A DNA stretch of 64,000 nt from Nocardia bovistercoris (GTDB lineage Bacteria; Actinomycetota; Actinomycetes; Mycobacteriales; Mycobacteriaceae). Shown piece after piece: positions 17,438 to 30,507 of the stretch. Position numbers and translations under genes: made by a program. How positions within the stretch are numbered: the stretch's first letter is position 1; each line of letters opens with the position of its first letter. The stretch covers positions 611,995 to 675,994 of the forward strand of contig NZ_JADMLG010000001.1 of the NCBI RefSeq assembly GCF_015674855.1. Direction: 5' to 3'. The notes below the pieces were generated by a model. That model did no database searches and was not told the DNA's origin. It saw only the letters and a program-made list of their open reading frames with translations.

Positions 17438-17502
17438 GCACACCTCTCCAGTGTCGGGTCACGGTGCCGCGCGCCTGCGCGGCACCGTGCATCCCGGTCG
17501 AA

Positions 17503-20508
<3,006 letters not shown>

Positions 20509-20617
20509 TGCTCTCCTCACTGAGAGGTCGAGCAGCTCCGCCGTTTCAGGGGACGGCGGCCCGCACGACCTCGGGTTATCTCCGACGGACGTTCATCGTT
20601 GGTACTTCACGGTGTGC

Positions 20618-20896
20618 TCATGAGTGCTCGTGCCTGTTCTCGAGGTAATGCTCCAGGGCTGAGATATCCAGATGTCCGGACACTCGTAGTGCTCTGCCGA
20701 TCGCTCGGCGCCGTTCTGCGGTGCTCAGACAAGACGAAAGGGGGTGCAACCAAGCACCCCTTCCGGGAAGTCTGCGCCGTGGATCCGGAACGATCGCGAC
20801 GATACGGGACCCGTCTCCGGATTCCCGAACCTGCGCGACGATCCGCAACAGATCGACGGCCAACTCGCGCTTGCGACATCCCACACAGGTCCGCAC
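20618..20896 (-). CDS. ylxR: YlxR/DUF448 RNA-binding-type protein
   Basis: 92 residues beginning [11 protein letters not shown], the YlxR signature, then LLRIVA and PGRGAWLHP. YlxR family members are small nucleoid- or RNA-associated proteins in the nusA-infB operon. GTG at 20896 gives the usual length. However, the frame is open back to a TTG at 21127 that overlaps the nusA stop codon (TTGA), which would add 77 low-complexity residues. The coupled start cannot be excluded. Confidence 0.88.
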   Translation of the reverse strand: MRTCVGCRKRELAVDLLRIVAQVRESGDGSRIVAIVPDPRRRLPGRGAWLHPLSSCLSTAERRRAIGRALRVSGHLDISALEHYLENRHEHS

Positions 20897-21123
20897 CGGA
20901 GCCGATCGGCGCCGAGGCGTCGAATCGAGGGTGCTTTCCTGTGGAGAAGGTGCAAGCTCGCGCTGAACCTGAGACCACTCTACCGCCGACCGGGCCCGAA
21001 CACCGAACCCCGCCCCCGAAGCGGCCGTCGACGCCGGGTCGGCCGCATCGTTTTCCCGACTCGATCGGCCGGACGCGTGACTCGCCGCGCGGACCGCCGC
21101 ACCCGTCGGCACGCCTGCTTCGG

Positions 21124-22152
21124 TCAACTGCGGTGCGCCTCCGTCCGCACGCTGCCACCCACGTCAGGGGCCGCGTCGCTGCGGATATCGATGCGCCAGC
21201 CGGTGAGCCGAGCGGCCAGCCGGGCGTTCTGGCCCTCCTTGCCGATCGCGAGCGACAGCTGGAAATCGGGCACGACGACCCGCGCGGCCCTCGCGTCCGG
21301 GTCGACAATGGTGACCGATACCACTTTCGAGGGTGAGAGCGCGTTACCGACGAAGGCCGCCGGATCGTCGGCGAAGTCGATGATGTCGATCTTCTCGCCC
21401 GCGAGTTCGCTCATCACATTGCGCACCCGCTGCCCCATCGGCCCGATGCACGCGCCCTTGGCGTTCACGCCCGAGACCGTCGAGCGCACCGCGATCTTGG
21501 AGCGGTGCCCGGCTTCGCGCGCCACCGCGACGATCTCCACCGAGCCGTCGGCGATCTCCGGCACCTCGAGGGCGAAGAGCCTGCGCACCAGATTCGGGTG
21601 GGTGCGCGAGAGGGTGATCTGCGGTCCGCGCGGTCCGCGCGACACCCCGACCACGTAACACTTGATCCGGTCGCCGTGTTCGTAGGTCTCGCCCGGCACC
21701 TGCTCGGCGGGCGGCACGAGACCCTCCGCGCCGTGCAGTTCGCTGCCGATGCGCACCACGACGGTGCCGCGCGCGTTGGCGCGGGCGTCGCGCTGCACCA
21801 CGCCGCCGACGATATCGCCTTCGTGCGTGGAGAATTCGCCGAAGGACTTCTCGTTCTCGGCGTCGCGCAGGCGCTGCAGCACGACCTGGCGCGCGGTGGT
21901 GGCCGCGATCCGCCCGAATCCCTCCGGGGTGTCGTCCCATTCGGAGACGACGTTGCCGTCGGCGTCCACCTCGCGCGCCATCACCTTGACCACGCCGGTC
22001 TTCTGGTTGATGTCGATCCGCGCGTTCGACTGGTGGCCCTCGGTATGGCGGTAGGCGGTGAGCAGGGCCGACTCGATCGCGGAGATCACCGTCTCGATCG
22101 AGATCCCCTTGTCGGTGACAATCGCGCGCAGGGCTTCGATTTCGATGTTCAT
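21124..22152 (-). CDS. nusA: Transcription termination/antitermination factor NusA
   Basis: 342 residues: N-terminal RNA polymerase-binding domain ([17 protein letters not shown]), S1 domain (about 125-200, [11 protein letters not shown]), then two KH domains ([43 protein letters not shown]). It ends after KH2 without the C-terminal repeats of E. coli, the normal actinobacterial form. ATG at 22152 overlaps the rimP stop codon as ATGA. It controls pausing, termination and antitermination and is co-transcribed with rimP and infB. Confidence 0.97.
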   Translation of the reverse strand: MNIEIEALRAIVTDKGISIETVISAIESALLTAYRHTEGHQSNARIDINQKTGVVKVMAREVDADGNVVSEWDDTPEGFGRIAATTARQVVLQRLRDAENEKSFGEFSTHEGDIVGGVVQRDARANARGTVVVRIGSELHGAEGLVPPAEQVPGETYEHGDRIKCYVVGVSRGPRGPQITLSRTHPNLVRRLFALEVPEIADGSVEIVAVAREAGHRSKIAVRSTVSGVNAKGACIGPMGQRVRNVMSELAGEKIDIIDFADDPAAFVGNALSPSKVVSVTIVDPDARAARVVVPDFQLSLAIGKEGQNARLAARLTGWRIDIRSDAAPDVGGSVRTEAHRS

Positions 22153-22829
22153 TCCACGATCCCTTCGGTCGGCGCATCGGAGGTTGTTTCGGATACCGCG
22201 TCGGTTTCGGCGGCGTCGGCGGTTGCCGCGTCGTCGATGGTCACCGAGTCGTCGTCGGGTTCGCGTCCCGGCGTCGGCCTGCCGGGCGCGACGCCGCCCG
22301 CCAGTTCCAGCTCACGCGCGCCAGGCGCGCTGAATTCGACCTGCACGACCGCGCGCTCGATATCGGCGAGCGGCACGCGCACCCGGTGCGGGCGCTGCTT
22401 GCCGCCGAGAACGAGCGCGATGTCCTCGCCATCGAGCGCGCCGACCCGAGCGTCGAATCGGCCCGACCCGCCCGGATCGGGCGGCTGGACGCCGGAGCGC
22501 AACTCGACGCGGACCTTGCGCCCCCGCGCGCGGCGCCAGTGCCGGTCGGCGGTGAGCGGACGGTCGACCCCCGGTGTGGAGACCTCGAGCAGGTACGGCG
22601 TCTCGCCGAAGTCGGCGACCTCGTCGAGCACCGCCGACAGATCCTGGCTCAATACCGCGATCGTGTCCAGGTCCGCCGAGTCGTCGCTGTCCACGGTAAC
22701 CGTCACCCGAGCCTGCGCTTGCGCATGCCTGCCCGACGCCGAGATCTCGACGCTCTCCAGGTCGAATCCTCGACGTTCGACGAGCCCGGCTATCAGCTGG
22801 CTCACCCTTTCCTCGGTCGGCATCGGCAT
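22149..22829 (-). CDS. rimP: Ribosome maturation factor RimP
   Basis: 226 residues. The N-terminal domain has [13 protein letters not shown] and [17 protein letters not shown], and the family motif [15 protein letters not shown] lies at about 85-100. A C-terminal SH3-like domain follows, then an acidic tail of about 45 residues. ATG at 22829 follows AGGAG by nine bases; a second ATG two codons later is possible. It is the first gene of the nusA-infB operon, divergent from the lipoprotein gene at 23063, so the operon promoter should lie in 22830-23062. Confidence 0.95.
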   Translation of the reverse strand: MPMPTEERVSQLIAGLVERRGFDLESVEISASGRHAQAQARVTVTVDSDDSADLDTIAVLSQDLSAVLDEVADFGETPYLLEVSTPGVDRPLTADRHWRRARGRKVRVELRSGVQPPDPGGSGRFDARVGALDGEDIALVLGGKQRPHRVRVPLADIERAVVQVEFSAPGARELELAGGVAPGRPTPGREPDDDSVTIDDAATADAAETDAVSETTSDAPTEGIVE

Positions 22830-23062
22830 GTGAGGCGGCTCCTGGTTCAGTTGTGACGTGATCGGGTCTGTTCGAGCGACGCTTCGGCAGGCGTCCACGG
22901 CAAATTTCTCCACCGAAGGTCTAGCGTAACGCGCCCCGAGAGTGTAAAGGACCAGCAGCCTTCGGCACGCACACCGGGTGCGCACCGTCGCGCGCGTCCG
23001 CGGCGAATCGCGAGCCCGCGCCGCGGTCCTCGACACCGTATCGAGTCTGGCACGATGGTCGC

Positions 23063-23806
23063 GTGCCCCTTCGCCCCCCTGCCCCGCCCGCCGGGTGCAT
23101 CGCAGGCGTCCCGGTCGACCGGCCGGGCCACGTCCCGGCCCGTCCCCGCACCGGCCTCGCGCAGACCGTCACCGCGTACCACCGCGCCGAGCGCGAACAT
23201 GTCTCCGTCGCCGACCCGTACCCGAGCGCGAGCGAACGATCGGTCGCGCCAACACATCCCGACCCGGCGGGGGTCCGGCGCGCCGTCGACCGCCGCACCG
23301 CGCTTCGACTCGCGGGCGGCGGTGCGATGGGCGCCATCGCACTCACCGCCGTGGCGGGTTGCGCCGACGAACCGATCTACCTCCCGGATCCGCTGGCCGC
23401 ACAGGAGAGCTCCGCGCGCGCCGATGCTGCGGCCGCCACCGCGGCGATCGCGCTCGCACCGCAACGGCAGGCCGCGCTCGCCGCGATCGCGGCGCAGCGC
23501 ACCGAACACGCGGCGGCGCTGCTCGCCGAGGTGCAGCGGGTGATCGGCGTCTACGGCGACGGGACCACTCCGGTGCACCGCACCGCCGACCCGAACACCC
23601 CGGTCGCGGCGCCGGGCCGCACACCAGCGCCGACCGCGCCGCTGGAACCCGTCGCACCGCCGTCCCTCGACCAGTTGCGCGAGCAGCTCACCCGGTCGCA
23701 GCGGTCCGCGGCGGACCTGGCCCGCACCCAGAACGGCTATCGCGCGGGCCTGCTCGCCTCCATCAGCGCGGCCTGCGCCACCCAGACGGGAGTCCTGCTG
23801 GCATGA
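23063..23806 (+). CDS. Alanine-rich predicted lipoprotein (Rv2843-like position)
   Basis: Up to 247 residues. After an arginine-rich stretch (VRRAVDRRTALRL) there is a hydrophobic segment ending TAVAGC, a good lipobox, so the mature protein would be lipid-anchored outside the membrane. The rest is Ala/Gln-rich and helical. GTG at 23063 is the earliest start and places 90-odd residues before the lipobox, which is unusual; a start nearer the arginines is likely, but no clear ribosome site marks it. The stop overlaps the start of the DUF4439 gene (ATGA), so the two work together, as the equivalent pair does in mycobacteria. Confidence 0.7.
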   Translation: MPLRPPAPPAGCIAGVPVDRPGHVPARPRTGLAQTVTAYHRAEREHVSVADPYPSASERSVAPTHPDPAGVRRAVDRRTALRLAGGGAMGAIALTAVAGCADEPIYLPDPLAAQESSARADAAAATAAIALAPQRQAALAAIAAQRTEHAAALLAEVQRVIGVYGDGTTPVHRTADPNTPVAAPGRTPAPTAPLEPVAPPSLDQLREQLTRSQRSAADLARTQNGYRAGLLASISAACATQTGVLLA

Positions 23807-24231
23807 CCGACGCCGAACACCGGGCCGTGCTCGACGCGCTCGGCGCCGAGTACGCGGCCGTCTACGCCTACGGCGTGATCGCGGCATACGCCTCCACCGA
23901 ACGCACGCGCCTGGTGGCCGAGTACACCGCAGCGCACCGCGCCCGCCGCGACGCCACCGTGGCGGCCCTCACCGCCGCGGGCGTGCCGGTTCCCGCGCCG
24001 GAACCCGCCTACACCGCGCCGTTCCCGGTGGACGATCCCATTCCGGCCGCGAATCTCGCGGTCACCGTGGAGAACGACGCCGCGATCGCCTGGCGCGCGG
24101 TGGTCGAGCAGGCGGTCTCCGAGGCGACGCGCGGCCTGGGCGTCGAGGCGTTGACCGACAGCGCCCTGCGCCTGGCGACCTGGCAGGCCATTCTCGGCAC
24201 GCCGACGTTCGCGCTGCCGGGCCGAGCCTGA
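23803..24231 (+). CDS. DUF4439 ferritin-like protein
   Basis: 142 residues, helical, with AVLDALGAEYAAVYAYGVIAAY and a later TEHTAAHRARRD-like segment (YTAAHRARRDATVAAL). This is the DUF4439 four-helix ferritin-like pattern, in which Glu/His residues may bind metal. It has no signal peptide of its own. ATG at 23803 is embedded in the stop of the lipoprotein gene. It is the equivalent of Rv2844; the function is unknown. Confidence 0.82.
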   Translation: MTDAEHRAVLDALGAEYAAVYAYGVIAAYASTERTRLVAEYTAAHRARRDATVAALTAAGVPVPAPEPAYTAPFPVDDPIPAANLAVTVENDAAIAWRAVVEQAVSEATRGLGVEALTDSALRLATWQAILGTPTFALPGRA

Positions 24232-24333
24232 CACCGGAACGCAGGCGATCCACAGCCATCCCGAGGCGGACCGGCGCCGAATAGTTGTCACTATCGTGTT
24301 GCCGCCCAATGGGATCGCCGGAGGATTCGACTC

Positions 24334-24510
24334 GTGACCCGTTCCACCCGCCGCATCGGCATACTGCTCGTCATCGTCTTGGCCGCCGTGGCCGCCTTCC
24401 TGTCGGCGGGCCCGGCCGCCGCACCGGTCCGCGCGACCGACGAGGACCGCCGGGAAAGCCACGCCGAGGACGAATCCGACGACTTGGTGGTCGACCTGTA
24501 CCTGGTCTGA
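24334..24510 (+). CDS. Small exported or membrane protein, 58 residues
   Basis: GTG at 24334 is preceded at eight bases by a clean GGAGGA. The product has RSTRRIG, then a 20-residue hydrophobic stretch ending SAGPAAA (residues about 8-29) and a short acidic tail (TDEDRRESHAEDESDD) ending VVDLYLV. It looks like a signal peptide with a tiny acidic mature part, or a single-pass protein. No family is recognised. It ends 7 bp before the convergent acyl-CoA dehydrogenase. Confidence 0.6.
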   Translation: MTRSTRRIGILLVIVLAAVAAFLSAGPAAAPVRATDEDRRESHAEDESDDLVVDLYLV

Positions 24511-24517
24511 CGCGCGC

Positions 24518-26269
24518 CTACGGCCGCATCGCGTACGCCCCGTTGTAGGCGGCGACCCGCGCCCACATCCGGTCGAAGCGTTCGGCGTCAGCGACGGGGG
24601 CGCGCAGCGCGCCGACGGCCCATTCGCGCTGCGCGGGCGTCGCCGACGACTTGCCGAACAGGGTGGTGGCGTGCCCGTTGAAGTCGCGGATCTGGAAGTC
24701 GAAGATCTGGTCGAGCACATCGCGGTCGATGGCGGTGATCGCGGCCTGTTCCAGGATCAGTTGTCCGTAGACGACCAGCGAGAACAGGTGGCCCACCGTG
24801 AGCATGAAGTCCAGGTCCGCGCGCTGCGCCTCATCGGGCGCCGCGGTGCTCAGCAGGGTGCGCAGCGCGAGGGCCTGTTCGTGGAAGCGGGCCACGTTCG
24901 CCACGTCGGCGTGCTTGTCGTAGATCGGGGTCCAGTCGGCGAATCGTACGGCGCTCGCGCCGCGCGCAGGTCCCTGCCGCCAGAAGAATTCGTCGTCGCC
25001 CGGCTCGAGGCGGGTGCCGATCTCCGGATACTCGCGCGGGTCGAACAGATAGTTCGGCATGAATTTCAAGATCTGGCCGACATTCACGTGCACGGTGCCC
25101 TCCAGCCGGGGCAGTGTTCCGATCAGCCTCGCGACCTGCGCGAAATAGGTGTTCTTCTCGAATCCCTTGGCCGCCAGCACATCCAGCAGCAAGGTCGTGA
25201 CGATTTCACCCTCGGAGGTCACCTTGGATTTGGTCATCGGATTGAACAGCAGGTAGCGGCGGTCGTCGAGATTCGCGCTGCGGAAATAGTCGACGGCGCG
25301 GTCGCTGAACAGTTTCATCGCGACGATACGGCTGTAGGCGTCCACGAAGTTGCCGCGGACGTGCGGGAATCCGGTCACCGGGCGGCCGTACAGAATTCGG
25401 TTGTCGGCGTGCGTGATCGCCTCGTGGAATGCGTGTTCCACCATGCCGATACCGCCGTGGCACAGGTTGAACTTGCCGACGTTGACGGTGTTGAGCGCGG
25501 CCGAGAAAGCCTCGGGGCCGGTGTGCAGAATGTCGGACGCGCGCACCGGATAGTTCACCAGCCGGAAATTGCTGACGAACATCTGGCCGTGCACCACATT
25601 GTCGATCAGTTCGTATTCGGCGCGGCGACTGTCGGCGGCGAACCACACGTATCCGTCGGCGCCCTCGATATCGGCGCGACGCGAGAACACCGACACCATA
25701 CTGGCGACGTTGCCGTTGCCGATGTAGTACTTCTCGCCGTCGGCGCGGAACAGGACGCCGTCCTCGGCGTCGGCGCTGCCGGGTTCGCTCGGGGTCAGCA
25801 CCAGGTCGGTGTTGTAGATGTCGGCGCCGTGCGCCTGTTCGGACAGCCCGAACGCCATCACCTGACCGTCGGCGAGATCGGCGGCGGCCCTGCGCTTGGC
25901 TTCCTCGTTGGCGCTCTGCCAGATCGGCCCGAGACCGAGAATCGTCACTTGCTCCGCATACCAGTAAGCAAGCCCGTAGAAGCCGAAGATCTCCGAGAGC
26001 GCGGCATTGCGGGCGGTGTCCCAGCGCCGGTTCGGATCACCGTCGGCGTAGGCGGCCGGGGTGAGGAAGGTCGCGAACAGTTTCTCCCGCTTGACGAAGT
26101 CGAGGAAGTCCGCGACCCACACCGCGTCCAGGTCGTCGGCGAGCAGCCGCGTCTTGCCCTTGGCCTCGAACCACTCGACGGTGGCCTTCAGCAGCCGCCG
26201 TGTCTCCGCGTCGAAGTGTTGCGGATCGTAGGTGGCGGGGTTGAACAACAGCGCGTCGGTGCTCGTCAT
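24518..26269 (-). CDS. Acyl-CoA dehydrogenase family protein
   Basis: 583 residues, longer than the usual 380-400. The ACAD core is visible: AFGLSEQAHGADIYNTDL in the mid-domain (about 138-155, the loop that contacts flavin), KYYIGNGNVASM, and the C-terminal helical domain with HGGIGMVEHAFHEAITHADNRILYGRPVT. The extra length is a C-terminal helical extension, as in long acyl-CoA oxidase-like dehydrogenases. The substrate cannot be read off. It is 115 bp downstream of a divergent-free gap after proS (same strand order proS, then this gene), possibly separate because a terminator hairpin lies between. Confidence 0.88.
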   Translation of the reverse strand: MTSTDALLFNPATYDPQHFDAETRRLLKATVEWFEAKGKTRLLADDLDAVWVADFLDFVKREKLFATFLTPAAYADGDPNRRWDTARNAALSEIFGFYGLAYWYAEQVTILGLGPIWQSANEEAKRRAAADLADGQVMAFGLSEQAHGADIYNTDLVLTPSEPGSADAEDGVLFRADGEKYYIGNGNVASMVSVFSRRADIEGADGYVWFAADSRRAEYELIDNVVHGQMFVSNFRLVNYPVRASDILHTGPEAFSAALNTVNVGKFNLCHGGIGMVEHAFHEAITHADNRILYGRPVTGFPHVRGNFVDAYSRIVAMKLFSDRAVDYFRSANLDDRRYLLFNPMTKSKVTSEGEIVTTLLLDVLAAKGFEKNTYFAQVARLIGTLPRLEGTVHVNVGQILKFMPNYLFDPREYPEIGTRLEPGDDEFFWRQGPARGASAVRFADWTPIYDKHADVANVARFHEQALALRTLLSTAAPDEAQRADLDFMLTVGHLFSLVVYGQLILEQAAITAIDRDVLDQIFDFQIRDFNGHATTLFGKSSATPAQREWAVGALRAPVADAERFDRMWARVAAYNGAYAMRP

Positions 26270-26358
26270 ACGGTAAAACTACCAGCGGGTAACACCACGA
26301 AGTCGCGGGTCCGCCGAAAGTGTGACCAGCCGATTCACCCTACGCGACCGTAGGTGGG

Positions 26359-26380
26359 AACCCCGGCCGAAGCCGGGGTT
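26359..26380 (-). terminator. proS terminator with TTCG tetraloop
   Basis: Perfect 9-bp stem AACCCCGGC/GCCGGGGTT closing a four-base loop that reads TTCG on the minus strand (an extra-stable C-UUCG-G tetraloop). It begins three bases after the proS stop codon. Confidence 0.75.
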
Positions 26381-26383
26381 GGA

Positions 26384-28132
26384 TCAGCCCCGAATCCTCG
26401 CGACCACCGCGTCGACAGCGGCTTGCGCGTCGATCTCCTCGACCGCGCCGGTGAAGCGGTCGCGCAACTCGACCTTGCCCTCGGCCCAACCGCGACCGAC
26501 CACGAGCACCCACGGCATGCCGAGCAGTTCGGCGTCCTTGAACTTCACGCCCGGCGACGCGGTGCGATCGTCGAACAGCACGTCCAAGCCGCGCGCGTCG
26601 AGTCCGGCGACCACCTGCTCGGCGCCCGCGCGCGCGCTCTCGTCCTTGTTCGCGATCACCACGTGCACATCGAACGGCGCGATCTCCGACGGCCAGCGCA
26701 GGCCCTTGTCGTCGTGCTGCTGTTCGGCGACCACCGCGACCATGCGGGAGACGCCGATCCCGTAGGAGCCCATCACCAGGCGCACCGGCTTGCCGTTCTC
26801 GCCGAGCACGTCGACCTCGAAGGCGTCGGTGTACTTGTATCCGAGCTGGAAGATGTGCCCGATCTCGATGCCGCGCGCGGCCACCAGCGTGCCGTGGCCG
26901 TCCGGGGAGGGATCGCCGTCGCGGACCTCGGCCGCCTCGATGGTGCCGTCGGGCACGAAATCGCGGCCCGCGACGAGTCCGACGACGTGGCGGCCCGGCT
27001 CGTCGGCGCCGGTGATCCAGCGCGTCCCGGTACCGACCCTGGGATCGACCAGGTACCGGATGCCGTTGTCCAACAGCGCCTTCGGGCCGATATAGCCCTT
27101 CACAAGGAATGGGTTGGCCGCGAAATCGGCCTCTGTGAGCAGTTCCACCTCGGCGGGCTCCACCGCGGCGCCGAGTCGTTTCTCGTCCACCTCGCGGTCG
27201 CCGGGGATGCCGATGCCGACGATCTCGGACTTGCCGTCCGGGTGGCGCAGTTTCACCATGACGTTCTTGAGCGTGTCGGCGGCGCTCACCCGACGGTCGA
27301 CGACCTTCGCCGACTCCGCCCACGCCACCAACGCGGCGATGGTCGGGGTGTCCGGCGTGTCGTGGACGACGGCCGGGGGCAGCCCGCCCAGGGGCAGCGG
27401 CGCGGGAGCGGGCGTGACCACGGCCTCGACATTGGCCGCGTACCCGGATTCGAGCGACCGCACGTAAGTGTCCTCACCCACGGGACTCTCGGCGAGGAAC
27501 TCCTCCGACGCGCTGCCGCCCATCGCGCCCGAGGTGGCCGAGACGATGACGTAGCGCACCCCGAGCCTGGCCAGGATGCGCTGATAGGTCTCGCGGTGCG
27601 CCGCGTAACTGCGTGCGAGTCCGGCCTCGTCGAGATCGAAGGAGTACGAGTCCTTCATGATGAATTCCCGCCCGCGCAGGATGCCCGCGCGCGGACGCTC
27701 CTCGTCGCGGTACTTGTTCTGGATCTGGTAGAGCGTGACCGGCAGATCCTTGTAGGAGTTGTACTCGCCCTTCACCGTGAGCGCGAACAGTTCCTCGTGC
27801 GTCGGGCCGAGCAGATAGTCGGCCTGCTTGCGGTCCTGCAAACGGAACAGCGCGTCGCCGTATTCGGTCCAGCGCCGCGTGGTCTCGTACGGTTCGCGCG
27901 GCAGCAGCGCGGGCAGCGAGATCTCCTGTGCGCCCATGGCATCCATCTCCTGGCGCACGACCTGCTCCACCTTGCGCAGCACCCGCAGACCGAGCGGCAA
28001 CCACGAGTACACGCCGGGAGCGATGCGACGCACATAACCCGCGCGCACCAGCAACCGGTGGCTGGCTACTTCGGCGTCGGCGGGGTCGTCGCGCAGGGTG
28101 CGCAGGAACAGGTGGGAGAGGCGGGTGATCAC
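26384..28132 (-). CDS. proS: Prolyl-tRNA synthetase, bacterial type
   Basis: Charges tRNA-Pro. It is 582 residues: class II motif 1 ([15 protein letters not shown]), motif 2 ([25 protein letters not shown]) and motif 3 ([14 protein letters not shown]), an inserted YbaK-like editing domain in the middle, and an anticodon-binding domain at the end. GTG at 28132 gives V-I-T-R-L-S, matching the MITRMS start of M. tuberculosis ProS; another GTG three codons upstream is possible. It is the equivalent of Rv2845c. It is divergent from yaaA. Confidence 0.97.
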   Translation of the reverse strand: MITRLSHLFLRTLRDDPADAEVASHRLLVRAGYVRRIAPGVYSWLPLGLRVLRKVEQVVRQEMDAMGAQEISLPALLPREPYETTRRWTEYGDALFRLQDRKQADYLLGPTHEELFALTVKGEYNSYKDLPVTLYQIQNKYRDEERPRAGILRGREFIMKDSYSFDLDEAGLARSYAAHRETYQRILARLGVRYVIVSATSGAMGGSASEEFLAESPVGEDTYVRSLESGYAANVEAVVTPAPAPLPLGGLPPAVVHDTPDTPTIAALVAWAESAKVVDRRVSAADTLKNVMVKLRHPDGKSEIVGIGIPGDREVDEKRLGAAVEPAEVELLTEADFAANPFLVKGYIGPKALLDNGIRYLVDPRVGTGTRWITGADEPGRHVVGLVAGRDFVPDGTIEAAEVRDGDPSPDGHGTLVAARGIEIGHIFQLGYKYTDAFEVDVLGENGKPVRLVMGSYGIGVSRMVAVVAEQQHDDKGLRWPSEIAPFDVHVVIANKDESARAGAEQVVAGLDARGLDVLFDDRTASPGVKFKDAELLGMPWVLVVGRGWAEGKVELRDRFTGAVEEIDAQAAVDAVVARIRG

Positions 28133-28211
28133 GGCTGACACAGTAGTCCCCGCGCCCGCGCGGACCACCACCACCCGAGGCCCGCGCAGCGCGCCGGTAC
28201 CGTATCCGCTC

Positions 28212-28955
28212 GTGCTGGTGCTGCTGCCTCCCTCCGAAACCAAGTCCGACGGCGGCGCCGACGCGCCACTGGAACTCACCGGACTCGCGATGCCGCAGCT
28301 CACGAGCGTGCGCGAGGAGCTGCTCACCGAATTGATCCGACTCGCCGCCGATCCCGACGCCTCCCGCGTCGCACTCGGTCTCGGCAAGGGCGCCGAATCC
28401 GAGATCGCCCGCAACGCCGCATTGCGCGCCGCGCCGACCCGTCCCGCGCTCGAGCGCTACACCGGCGTGCTCTACGACGCGCTGGACGCGAAGGGGTTCA
28501 CCAAGGTCCAGCGGCAGAAGGCCGAGGCCAGACTCGCCATCGGCTCCGCGTTGTTCGGCGCGGTCCGCGCGGGCGACCGCATCCCCGCCTACCGCCTGTC
28601 CGGCGGCTCCAAACTGCCCGGTCTACCTACGTTGTCGGCGGTGTGGCGCGACCACCTCGGCGCCGCGCTGGCCGAGGAGGCCGACGGCGAACTGGTCATC
28701 GACCTACGTTCGGGCACCTACCAGCAACTCGGGCGTGTCCCCGGCGCGATCACCGCCAATGTGCTCACCGAACACCCCGACGGCAGTCGCACGGTGGTCA
28801 GCCATTTCAACAAGCACCACAAGGGACTCCTGGCGCGCGCCCTGGTCCTGACGCGCGCCGATCCGACCGATATCCGCGCGGTCGCCCGGATCGCCGCCAA
28901 AGCCGGGTTGCGCGTCGAGATCGCCTCCCCCACCGAACTTCTCGTGGTGACCTGA
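28212..28955 (+). CDS. yaaA: YaaA/DUF328 peroxide-stress protein
   Basis: 247 residues with the family start [11 protein letters not shown], then [29 protein letters not shown] and the [12 protein letters not shown] segment (about 200-212). E. coli YaaA lowers free iron during H2O2 stress and binds DNA; the role here is inferred by homology. GTG at 28212 begins exactly at the conserved N-terminus. A TACCGT eight bases upstream could be a -10 of a leaderless transcript. Confidence 0.9.
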   Translation: MLVLLPPSETKSDGGADAPLELTGLAMPQLTSVREELLTELIRLAADPDASRVALGLGKGAESEIARNAALRAAPTRPALERYTGVLYDALDAKGFTKVQRQKAEARLAIGSALFGAVRAGDRIPAYRLSGGSKLPGLPTLSAVWRDHLGAALAEEADGELVIDLRSGTYQQLGRVPGAITANVLTEHPDGSRTVVSHFNKHHKGLLARALVLTRADPTDIRAVARIAAKAGLRVEIASPTELLVVT

Positions 28956-29040
28956 GCTCTCCCGCGAGTTCGCGCGCCGCTTCACCGCGCAGGCAGGCAC
29001 GGAGAAATCGTCGCCCGCACAACTCTCGTGACGCTCTGAG

Positions 29041-29667
29041 CTAGCCCGTCAGCGCCGCCAGCTCGCGCGCGAGGTTGGCGCGCGCCGCGGGTTCGTACCG
29101 TGCGCGCGCGAGCTCGGTGTGGAACAGTCGCGGCTGTTCGGCGAGTCCGCGCAGTACCGCCGCGCGGCCATGCCGGAACGCATCGTCCGGTACGTGCCGG
29201 TACTCGGCGCGCACGGCGGCGGCATAGGCGGCGTATCCGGGTTCGTCGGCCGCCAGCACCGCCAGGTCGGCGTCGCAGAGCACGCCGCCGTCGCGATCGT
29301 CGGACGCGGGATCGTGGCGCGCGGTGACACGTACCAGCCGCGCGACCTCGGAGGTCAATTCGGGCGCTGCTCCCATCGACGGGAGCACGACCTCGGCGAG
29401 TTCGGCGCTGCGCTCCTCGTTGTCGGCGCGATCGACGGCGTAGATCGCGTCGTGGAACCAGGCCGCGTACCGAACGGCATCGGCGTCGGCGGCGTCTTCG
29501 GCCAGGTCATCGATCACCCGCAGCATCGCGAGCAGGTGGTGGACCGTGTGATACCGGCGGTGCGGCTCGGCGTACCGCCGCACCAGATCCGCACCGACCG
29601 CCGCGTTCTCGGCCCCGGCGAGATCGACCCACCGCACCGACAGTTCTCGTTCCGCCTCGGTTGCCAT
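29041..29667 (-). CDS. HD-domain metal-dependent phosphohydrolase
   Basis: 208 residues. Metal ligands of the HD superfamily are seen as YHTVHHLLAML (the first His), WFHDAIY (the HD pair), the acidic DNEERSAELA and a later CDADLAVLA. This matches the predicted metal-dependent HD phosphohydrolases of actinobacteria. ATG at 29667 begins just before the conserved RWVDL. The substrate is unknown. It is divergent from the TetR gene at 29930. Confidence 0.85.
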   Translation of the reverse strand: MATEAERELSVRWVDLAGAENAAVGADLVRRYAEPHRRYHTVHHLLAMLRVIDDLAEDAADADAVRYAAWFHDAIYAVDRADNEERSAELAEVVLPSMGAAPELTSEVARLVRVTARHDPASDDRDGGVLCDADLAVLAADEPGYAAYAAAVRAEYRHVPDDAFRHGRAAVLRGLAEQPRLFHTELARARYEPAARANLARELAALTG

Positions 29668-29881
29668 CGGCCCAGTCTCACCGATGTGCGCTGTCGCGGA
29701 CAACGGGTCGGGGTTGTGCGTTCCGGCACTCCGCGGATCCCGACCCCGGCACCCGCTCCGCCCGAGTCGGCCATCCCGTCGGACCGGTCGGGCGAATTCA
29801 CGGTGCTCCGATACGCGGTCCACCCGCACGCCCCCGAGAGCGTCGTAGGTCAAGCGGCGCGCAGGTGGACCCCATCAATGG

Positions 29882-29898
29882 TTCAATCACTGATTGAA
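29882..29898. promoter_or_regulatory. Palindromic operator upstream of tetR
   Basis: TTCAATCA-C-TGATTGAA, a perfect 8+1+8 palindrome 31 bp before the TetR start, in the form of a TetR autoregulatory site. Confidence 0.7.
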
Positions 29899-29906
29899 GT
29901 CTCGTT

Positions 29907-29920
29907 TGAAACGTGTTCTA
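29907..29920. promoter_or_regulatory. KstR-type box
   Basis: TGAAACGTGTTCTA fits the KstR consensus TnnAACnnGTTnnA at every fixed position and lies nine bases before the tetR start codon. KstR represses sterol and lipid catabolism genes in mycobacteria and relatives. Confidence 0.55.
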
Positions 29921-29929
29921 CTTCTGTCC

Positions 29930-30505
29930 ATGGTCGAGAAGGTCTCCCGAGGAACCCGCGAACGGTTGTTGGCGGCGGCCGAACGCCTGCTGCTGACCGA
30001 GCCCTACGACGACGTATCGGTCCGCGCCGTGTGCACGGCGGCGGGCGCCAACCCGGCGGCCGTGCACTACCACTTCGGATCGAAGGAAGCGCTGGTAGGC
30101 GCGCTGATCGAGGACAGGCTCGGACCGCTGTGGGCCGACGACATGGCGCACGCGGCCACCCGGCGGCCCACCTCGGCGACCGAACTGGTCGACACCGTCC
30201 TCGCGCCGTTCCGCACCCTCGCCGCCGATCCGCTTGGACGGCTGCACCTGCGGCTGCTCGCGCGCTTCGTCCTCGGCCGCCACCTCACCGCATGGCAGGG
30301 CCGCTGGTTCCGAATGGACTCGTGGACCGGGCTGCTGCCGCATCTGAGCGCCGGTGAGAGCCGCCGTCGCTGGATGCTCGCCTTCGACCTGATCATCATG
30401 CGATTCGGCAGCCCCGAGGTCGAGGAATACGGCATATCCGAACGCGCGGTGGCGACCCTAAGGGATTTCGTGGTCGCCGGACTCACCGCGCCGACACAGG
30501 AGTGA
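29930..30505 (+). CDS. TetR-family regulator
   Basis: 191 residues. The N-terminal HTH (SRGTRERLLAAAERLL...VSVRAVCTAAGANPAAVHYHFGSKEALV, residues about 6-54) is typical TetR; the C-terminal ligand domain is undetermined. ATG at 29930 is chosen; an in-frame ATG at 29894 would place the KstR-type box inside the gene. The stop codon overlaps the GTGA/AGGAG start region of the OYE gene, so both are one transcript. The palindrome at 29882 is its likely own operator. The ligand may be a lipid or steroid intermediate, judged only from the KstR-type box. Confidence 0.9.
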   Translation: MVEKVSRGTRERLLAAAERLLLTEPYDDVSVRAVCTAAGANPAAVHYHFGSKEALVGALIEDRLGPLWADDMAHAATRRPTSATELVDTVLAPFRTLAADPLGRLHLRLLARFVLGRHLTAWQGRWFRMDSWTGLLPHLSAGESRRRWMLAFDLIIMRFGSPEVEEYGISERAVATLRDFVVAGLTAPTQE

Positions 30506-30507
30506 GC

